A DNA stretch of 9,135 nucleotides from positions 1 to 9,135 of the forward strand of contig CAMLHT010000148.1 in assembly GCA_946479895.1 (NCBI GenBank), given 5' to 3'. Both the position numbers and the translations under genes were made by a program. The notes below the pieces were generated by a model. That model had not been told where the DNA came from. It worked only from the letters and a program-made list of their open reading frames with translations, and did no database searches. This stretch comes from an uncultured Gemmatimonadota bacterium. Lineage in GTDB: Bacteria; Gemmatimonadota; Gemmatimonadetes; Gemmatimonadales; Gemmatimonadaceae. This document shows, one piece after another, positions 5,464-9,135 of the stretch; the stretch's first letter is position 1, and the number at the start of each line of letters is the position of its first letter.

Positions 5464-6144
5464 TTACCGCCGCCTGCCGCCGAGCAGCGAGAGGATGGCC
5501 AGGAACATGTTCAGCAGGTCCAGATAGATCTGGACCGCGGCCGACACGTAATCGTCCTCGCCGTACTGCCCCGAGCGGAGGATCCGCCAGGTGTCGAACA
5601 CCAGGAGTCCGCCGAACACGAACACCGCCGCGGCCGAGATGTAGAGCGCGGCCGCCGAGCTGCGGAAGAAGATGTTCAGGATCGACGTGATCAGGAGGAC
5701 CACGAGGCCGATCATGAAGAACCCGCCCCACGCGCTGAAGTCCCGCCGGCTGAACGTGGCGTAGGCCGTCAGCGCGCCGAAGGTGCCGAGCGTCAGCAGC
5801 GCGGCCTGGTTGATGATCCCGGGCTGCGTCCGCTCCGCCATGTAGAGCAGCGGGGCGAGCCAGACACCTTCCGCGAAGGTGAAGAGGCTGGTCAGCACGA
5901 CGTTCTGCGGGAACTGCCGCGGGTTGCGCATCACCAGGAACAGCGGCGCGAACACGGCGATCATCGAGATGATGGGGTGCTGCTGCACCGCGATCATCAT
6001 CGACGGCTGCGACATCGCGAACGCGGCGCCGAGGCAGGTGATGATGATGCCGAGGAACACGACGCTGTACGTGCGGCGAACGAGCGTCGCGCGTTCAGCG
6101 CCCGAGCGTACGGGAACGGCGTGAGCGAATGTGGGTGAGGTCAT
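5464..6144 (-). CDS. Bax inhibitor-1 (BI-1/YccA/YbhL) family membrane protein
   Basis: 226 residues, with about seven hydrophobic helices (roughly 25-44, 57-73, 80-102, 110-130, 139-160, 164-188, 202-221). The family mark is strong at the C-terminal end: L-V-F-D-T-W-R-I-L with Asp184 in the sixth helix, an acidic Y-G-E-D-D-Y loop, and I-Y-L-D-L-L-N-M-F-L with Asp209 in the seventh. The two aspartates are 25 residues apart and correspond to the pair that forms the pH/Ca2+ gate in Bacillus YetJ (24 apart). Known members are Ca2+-leak channels or regulators of membrane proteolysis (E. coli YccA inhibits FtsH); the role here is inferred only at family level. The ATG at 6144 is chosen because the upstream 49 in-frame codons are intergenic repeat. 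It stands alone between a terminator and the heptad palindrome. Confidence 0.92.
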   Translation of the reverse strand: MTSPTFAHAVPVRSGAERATLVRRTYSVVFLGIIITCLGAAFAMSQPSMMIAVQQHPIISMIAVFAPLFLVMRNPRQFPQNVVLTSLFTFAEGVWLAPLLYMAERTQPGIINQAALLTLGTFGALTAYATFSRRDFSAWGGFFMIGLVVLLITSILNIFFRSSAAALYISAAAVFVFGGLLVFDTWRILRSGQYGEDDYVSAAVQIYLDLLNMFLAILSLLGGRRR

Positions 6145-6168
6145 GGTCCGGTCACGAGGGGATGCCGG

Positions 6169-6174
6169 AATATA
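6169..6174 (-). promoter_or_regulatory. Possible -10 box (TATATT) for the Bax inhibitor-1 gene
   Basis: On the minus strand TATATT matches the -10 consensus at five of six positions and would give a leader of about 18 bases before the ATG at 6144. No convincing -35 lies upstream. It is the only AT-rich stretch in the gap. Confidence 0.35.
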
Positions 6175-6202
6175 CCCCCAGTGACGCGAAGGGTGCCGCG
6201 GC

Positions 6203-6317
6203 GGAGGACGGAGGACGGAGGGCGGAGGGTGGAGGGCGAATGAAAGAGGGCGCCCTGAGGCGCCCTCTCGGGCCAGCATAGCGTCCTCCATCCTCCGCCC
6301 TCCGCCCTCCGTCCTCT
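6203..6317. repeat. 115-base palindromic element: inverted 5-heptad arrays flanking a hairpin
   Basis: Left arm 6203-6237 is exactly five purine-rich heptads (GGAGGAC, GGAGGAC, GGAGGGC, GGAGGGT, GGAGGGC). Right arm 6283-6317 is five heptads in the opposite orientation (GTCCTCC, ATCCTCC, GCCCTCC, GCCCTCC, GTCCTCT). The arms are complementary at 31 of 35 positions. In a plus-strand transcript three of the four differences become G-U pairs. The hairpin at 6245-6268 sits between them. The right arm overlaps the last two bases of the DUF4097 stop codon. The sequence before the right arm (GGCCAGC at 6271-6277, then CTCCATCCTCC) resembles that of the array near 266 (GGCCAGC at 261-267, then CTCCACCCTCC). 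This looks like a dispersed intergenic repeat of REP-like style, not a random low-complexity tract. Confidence 0.75.
6245..6268 (-). terminator. Intrinsic terminator of the sigma/anti-sigma/DUF4097 operon
   Basis: AGAGGGCGCC (6245-6254) and GGCGCCCTCT (6259-6268) form a perfect 10-bp stem with a 4-base loop. Read on the minus strand, the stem is followed by TTCATTC, a partial T-run, about 50 bases beyond the stop of the last operon gene (6316). The polarity favours termination of leftward transcription before the Bax-inhibitor gene. Confidence 0.7.
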
Positions 6318-7116
6318 ATTTCTTCCGGAGCTCCACCGAGCCATTGACCGTGGTCACCTTCATCCGCGGCCCGCCGGCCGGCCCGATGTGCGCGGACATG
6401 TTGTACGGATTGAACCGGCCGCTGCGTACCACGATCTCGTAGTCGCTGCGGAATTCGCCGTTCACCGTCGTCATCTCCACGTCGGCGCCGATGTTGGACG
6501 CCAGCTCGGCCACGATCGACCCGTTGACCGTGGTCAGCTCGACCGAGCTCGGACGCGTGATCAGCGTCGCCAGCACCGATCCCGAGACCGTCGTCGCGGT
6601 CAGGCGCCCCCGGCCGGACTCGACCCGGACGTCGCCGTTCACCGTCGCCGCTTCCACGTCCTCCGTCGCGCCGGTGACGTCGACGCTGCCGTTGACCGTT
6701 CCCGCCTCGACGTGCACGCCGCGCGGCACCAGGACCGTGAAGTCCACGCTCACGTCGTTGTCGTCGTCGTTGCGGTTCCGGTTCCGCCAGCTGCGGCGGT
6801 TGCCGTCGTCGCAGTCGTCCTGGTCCTCGTACAGCGGGCAGATGCGGATGTCACCGCCTTCCTTCGTCGCCGAGATGCGCACCGTGGCCGGATCGCCGCG
6901 GCGCCAGCGCTTCACGGCCGTCACCTCGACGCGATCGCCGGTCCCCTGACGGTACGTCACGCGCCCGTTGATGTTCGTCGTCTTCACCGTGCGGCCCGCC
7001 TCGATCCGCTCGCTCCACTTGAAGTCCGACGTCTGCTCCTGCCGCTGCGCCTGCATGAGCGCGATCGGCGCCAGCACCAGCGCCGCTGCGAGACTGCGTG
7101 CCCGTGTCGCCATCAT
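6316..7116 (-). CDS. Secreted DUF4097 beta-repeat protein (NG-type repeats)
   Basis: 266 residues. Residues 1-23 are a signal peptide (basic start, long Ala/Leu run, A-L-M-Q-A) with probable cleavage before Gln24. The mature protein is built from a repeated strand-turn unit T-x-N-G-x-h: turns at N50-G51, N142-G143, N160-G161, S178-G179, N198-G199, N219-G220 and N258-G259. The 18-21-residue spacing in the middle suggests successive coils of a beta-solenoid. Residues 97-121 are an Asp/Asn/Arg-rich insert containing Cys102, which could pair with Cys93. DUF4097 proteins are exported or envelope-associated 'putative adhesins' of unknown biochemical role. The upstream stop codon overlaps the first ATG (ATGA). 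A GGGAGG at 7120-7125 lies only 3 bases from that ATG but 6 from an in-frame ATG at 7113, so either may be used. It is the last gene of the operon. Confidence 0.85.
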   Translation of the reverse strand: MMATRARSLAAALVLAPIALMQAQRQEQTSDFKWSERIEAGRTVKTTNINGRVTYRQGTGDRVEVTAVKRWRRGDPATVRISATKEGGDIRICPLYEDQDDCDDGNRRSWRNRNRNDDDNDVSVDFTVLVPRGVHVEAGTVNGSVDVTGATEDVEAATVNGDVRVESGRGRLTATTVSGSVLATLITRPSSVELTTVNGSIVAELASNIGADVEMTTVNGEFRSDYEIVVRSGRFNPYNMSAHIGPAGGPRMKVTTVNGSVELRKK

Positions 7117-8027
7117 TTGCCTCCCGTGGATGTGATGCTGACGTCCCCGCTGAACGTGTCGGCCGTGATGCGCGCCGAGCCCTGTCCGAGCGTGAACGCG
7201 AAACGCTTGGTGCCGGTTTCAGGAGGAGTCGTGCTGAATCCGGCGCGCAGCGTGATCGGAAACTCGCTCTCGACCGTCCCGCTCCACGTCGCGACGGCGA
7301 TCTGCGCGCTGGCGGTCTTCGGCAGCGCGAGCCAGATGTCCCCGGAGTGGCTCACGAGCTCGTAGCGGCCGTCGGCGAGGATCTCCCCGTCGAACGACAC
7401 CGTCCCGTTCGTCGTCTCGGCCCGCACGATCCTCGACCAGGACTTCGTCACCCGCACGTCGCCGCTGACGGACGACGCCTCGACGCTGCCCTTGCTCTCG
7501 GCCACCGTGCAGTCGCCATTGTTCGACGACAGCGTCGTCGCGCCGCTGGACTGGCGCACCTCGAGGTCGCCGCTGAGGTTCGTCGCCTCGACGTCCCGCG
7601 CGCCGACCACCAGCACGTCGCCGGAGCTCGTCTCGACCTCGACGTCTCCGCGGGTGTCCCGCACGGTGATGTCGCCGGTGCTGCTCCTCGCCACCACGCG
7701 CACGCCGCGCGGCACCGTCACCTCGATGATCGCGTCGTCGTGCTGGCGGGTGCTCTCGACCACGAGGCGGCTCGTCGTCGCCTCGAAGCGCAGCACGCCG
7801 TCGTCGTTGCGCGCCTTGACCCGGACGGACGCCTGGTCCCAGCCGGTCACGATGATCGTCGCCGCGCCGTTCCCCAGCAGCACCGTGCCGATCCGGCTGA
7901 AGAAGAACGTGGTGTCGACCTCGCTGCGGGACGCGCGCCCGACGTCCTGCGCCGCGACGCTGCCCGGCGTCGCCGCCGCCACCGCGCCTGCCGCCAGCAC
8001 GGTCAGCAGCTTCCTCGTCGTGCTCAT
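7113..8027 (-). CDS. Secreted DUF4097 beta-repeat protein (SGD-type repeats)
   Basis: 304 residues. Signal peptide at 1-26 (T-R-K-L-L, hydrophobic run, S-V-A-A, cleavage before Gln27-Asp28). After a strand-rich N-terminal portion (about 38-112) comes a ladder of turns of the form S/N-G-D/T followed by alternating hydrophobic residues. The turn glycines are at 118, 136, 153, 171, 189 and 208, a regular 17-19-residue pitch, with further S-G turns towards the C terminus (the last S-G-D at 293-295). This is the DUF4097 'putative adhesin' pattern and fits a beta-solenoid. Its turn signature (SGD) differs from that of its downstream partner (NGS), so the two are diverged paralogues rather than recent duplicates. 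TAGAGGA, seven bases long, provides both the anti-sigma stop codon and this gene's Shine-Dalgarno. Function is unknown; co-expression with the sigma system points to the cell envelope. Confidence 0.87.
   Translation of the reverse strand: MSTTRKLLTVLAAGAVAAATPGSVAAQDVGRASRSEVDTTFFFSRIGTVLLGNGAATIIVTGWDQASVRVKARNDDGVLRFEATTSRLVVESTRQHDDAIIEVTVPRGVRVVARSSTGDITVRDTRGDVEVETSSGDVLVVGARDVEATNLSGDLEVRQSSGATTLSSNNGDCTVAESKGSVEASSVSGDVRVTKSWSRIVRAETTNGTVSFDGEILADGRYELVSHSGDIWLALPKTASAQIAVATWSGTVESEFPITLRAGFSTTPPETGTKRFAFTLGQGSARITADTFSGDVSITSTGGK
7120..7125 (-). promoter_or_regulatory. Shine-Dalgarno GGGAGG of the NG-type DUF4097 gene
   Basis: Strong minus-strand ribosome binding site. It is spaced 3 bases from the ATG at 7116 and 6 bases from the adjacent in-frame ATG at 7113. 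The spacing favours the second ATG, which would shorten the protein by one residue. Confidence 0.65.
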
Positions 8028-8030
8028 GAT

Positions 8031-8036
8031 TCCTCT
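8031..8036 (-). promoter_or_regulatory. Shine-Dalgarno AGAGGA of the SGD-type DUF4097 gene, overlapping the anti-sigma stop
   Basis: Minus-strand AGAGGA shares bases with the TAG stop of the anti-sigma gene (8035-8037) and lies just before the ATG at 8027. Termination on the upstream gene and initiation here are therefore probably coupled. Confidence 0.6.
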
Positions 8037-8880
8037 ATTCCCTACTCGCGGCGGCCGCGGCGATGCGCAGCAGCTTCACTTTCGTCTGATAAGCGTTGTT
8101 CAGGGACTCGAGCAGGAAGCTGCTCGAGGAGTCGCGCGTGAGCGCCTCGTTGCACTGCTCGATGGCCGTGTCGATGATCCGGAGATTCCGGTCGAGGATC
8201 GCGGCCGTCGCCGGGTCGAGCTTGCTCCGCCCGCTGTCGACGATCGCCCGCAGCCGGCTGATCTCCCGGTCGTACACCAGCTTGGCGGCCTCGCGGCGCC
8301 GCGTCGGCTGCTGCTGCGGATTGTCCGGGCCCTGGTCGCCGTTCGTCGCGAGGACGAAGGTCGGCGCGCTCTGACGCCGGGGCGCGAGGCGCGACGGGGC
8401 CGGAATGAGGATCGGCTCCGGCTCGACCGTCGTCCGCATGGCCGACGGACCGGGCATCGGCGTGGACGCCACGGTCGTCGCGGCGATCTCGCCCTGATCC
8501 GGCGCCAGCGCGACGCCCCGACGCAGGAGCTGGTACGTGACGCCCGCGTTCACCACCACGAGGAGCGCGGCGGCGATTCCCGCGGCGCGCCACGAAAGCT
8601 GCCGGCGCGGAGGCCGCACGGTCAGGCCGTCGACGAGCGGCACGATCGGCGTCTCGATGCGAGACGCGATGCCGTTCCAGAGGTCGCGGCCCGGCCGGAG
8701 CACCGGCAGCGCCGCCGCCGTCTCGCGGATCCGCTCCAGGTCCGCATGAAGCGCCGCGCACTCCGCGCACGCCGCGAGGTGTCCGCGCGCCGCGTGCGTC
8801 ATCGCCGCCGCCGCGTTGTCGTCGTCGAGCAGATCCGGGAGGATTGCCTCGAACTGCTCGCACGTCATCGACAGGGTCAT
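8035..8880 (-). CDS. Zinc-type transmembrane anti-sigma factor
   Basis: 281 residues. The N-terminal zf-HC2 anti-sigma domain is shown by Cys7 (M-T-C-E-Q-F), His34, Cys38 and Cys41 in H-L-A-A-C-A-E-C, the H-x3-C-x2-C signature. A linker with R-D-L-W-N-G-I-A-S-R-I leads to one membrane helix at about 98-118 (A-G-I-A-A-A-L-L-V-V-V). Beyond it lies a Pro-rich stretch (about 130-180), then a helical, charged region to the C terminus on the outer side of the membrane. It should hold the partner ECF sigma factor at the inner membrane face until an envelope signal releases it. The ATG at 8880 overlaps the sigma stop (ATGA), with GAGAGG about 10 bases upstream; Met5 is an alternative start. The long outer segment suggests sensing of an extracytoplasmic state, but the signal is unknown. 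Confidence 0.88.
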   Translation of the reverse strand: MTLSMTCEQFEAILPDLLDDDNAAAAMTHAARGHLAACAECAALHADLERIRETAAALPVLRPGRDLWNGIASRIETPIVPLVDGLTVRPPRRQLSWRAAGIAAALLVVVNAGVTYQLLRRGVALAPDQGEIAATTVASTPMPGPSAMRTTVEPEPILIPAPSRLAPRRQSAPTFVLATNGDQGPDNPQQQPTRRREAAKLVYDREISRLRAIVDSGRSKLDPATAAILDRNLRIIDTAIEQCNEALTRDSSSSFLLESLNNAYQTKVKLLRIAAAAASRE

Positions 8881-9135
8881 CGATTCAGCGCCTCTCTCAG
8901 AAGGAGCCGGGCGCGGTGCAGCTGCGCCTTCGTCGCTCCCGTCGTCACGCCGAGCTGCTCGGCGATCTCGTCATGCTTGTAGCCTTCCACGTCGTGCAGG
9001 ACGAAGACGCGCCGCGCGCCCGGGGGAAGCTTGGCGATGGCTTCCTCGAGATCGAGCAGATCGCCGGGAGCGAGGGGCATTCCGACGACGCCGGCGTGGG
9101 CGTCCATCCCCGTCTCCTCGTCGTTCTCCTCGAAC
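8877..9135 (-). CDS. ECF-type RNA polymerase sigma factor, region 4 (5' part beyond window)
   Basis: About 85 C-terminal residues are present, and the open frame continues through the right edge at 9135, so the gene's start lies outside. The visible part is sigma-70 region 4: L-E-E-A-I-A-K-L-P-P-G-A-R-R-V-F-V-L-H-D-V-E-G-Y, then the helix-turn-helix that reads the -35 element, K-H-D-E-I-A-E-Q-L-G-V-T-T-G-A-T-K-A-Q-L-H-R-A-R. This wording is typical of extracytoplasmic-function sigma factors. An ATG at 9107 is in frame but is probably internal, since the frame upstream (F-E-E-N-D-E-E-T-G) looks coding and region 2 must precede it. The stop overlaps the anti-sigma start by ATGA. The promoter of the operon, presumably autoregulated, lies outside the window. 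Confidence 0.9.
   Translation of the reverse strand, partial: FEENDEETGMDAHAGVVGMPLAPGDLLDLEEAIAKLPPGARRVFVLHDVEGYKHDEIAEQLGVTTGATKAQLHRARLLLREALNR

Noticed and set aside
5422..6138. 238-residue charged open frame on the plus strand
   Set aside because: It is the complement of the Bax inhibitor-1 gene. The Glu/Arg/His-rich composition is an antisense artefact and part of it lies in the terminator hairpin.
6203..6317. CRISPR-like array
   Set aside because: The repeat unit is seven bases with no spacers and the two arrays are inverted, unlike CRISPR repeats of about 28-37 bases separated by unique spacers.
6388..7365. 325-residue open frame on the plus strand
   Set aside because: It is antisense to both DUF4097 genes, crosses their junction and is dominated by Arg, His and Val. 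No domain is visible.
7492..8982. 496-residue open frame on the plus strand
   Set aside because: It is antisense to the DUF4097, anti-sigma and sigma genes. Its Arg/Ser/Thr- and Arg/Ala-rich sequence has no motif and is typical of GC-rich shadow frames.

Overview
This is a compact, high-GC (by eye about two-thirds G+C), gene-dense bacterial chromosomal segment holding fifteen protein genes; the first and last are cut by the window edges. I see no rRNA, tRNA, CRISPR array, transposase, integrase or phage gene. Several traits would fit an uncultured Gemmatimonadota- or Acidobacteriota-like soil bacterium: the composition, the frequent GTGA/ATGA gene overlaps, an ECF sigma / zinc anti-sigma / DUF4097 operon, and intergenic CCTCCGC heptad arrays. 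That assignment is an inference from gene style, not a phylogenetic result.

Left block, plus strand (1-3967). After the tail of a DUF4412-like protein and a CCTCCGC array comes a pair with a 5-base gap: a nucleotidyltransferase-like protein and an endonuclease/exonuclease/phosphatase (EEP) domain enzyme. A possible promoter then precedes a string of close or overlapping genes: a secreted surface-adhesin-E-like protein, a COG4119-type NUDIX hydrolase (GTGA overlap), a 66-residue protein of unknown function, an FKBP-type lipoprotein (1-base gap), and a CDP-alcohol phosphatidyltransferase-like membrane protein (GTGA overlap). This looks like one co-transcribed run mixing envelope and housekeeping functions.

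Middle block (3946-5463). A radical SAM protein of the SPL-like PA0069 type lies on the minus strand and overlaps the phosphatidyltransferase tail to tail by 22 bases. Divergent from it is a pterin-4a-carbinolamine dehydratase with a recognisable -10 box and Shine-Dalgarno. A strong 16-bp hairpin between this gene and the next, convergent gene is a likely bidirectional terminator.

Right block, minus strand (5464-9135). A Bax-inhibitor-1 family membrane protein is followed by a 115-base palindromic intergenic structure: inverted CCTCCGC heptad arrays around a terminator hairpin. To its right, transcribed leftward, is a four-gene operon: ECF sigma factor (C-terminal part only), zinc-type transmembrane anti-sigma factor, and two different secreted DUF4097 beta-repeat proteins, all overlapping or separated by 7 bases. 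The likely logic is an envelope-stress or surface-state circuit in which the sigma factor controls its own inhibitor and two exported beta-solenoid-like proteins. This operon and the heptad-array palindrome are the most interesting parts of the window.
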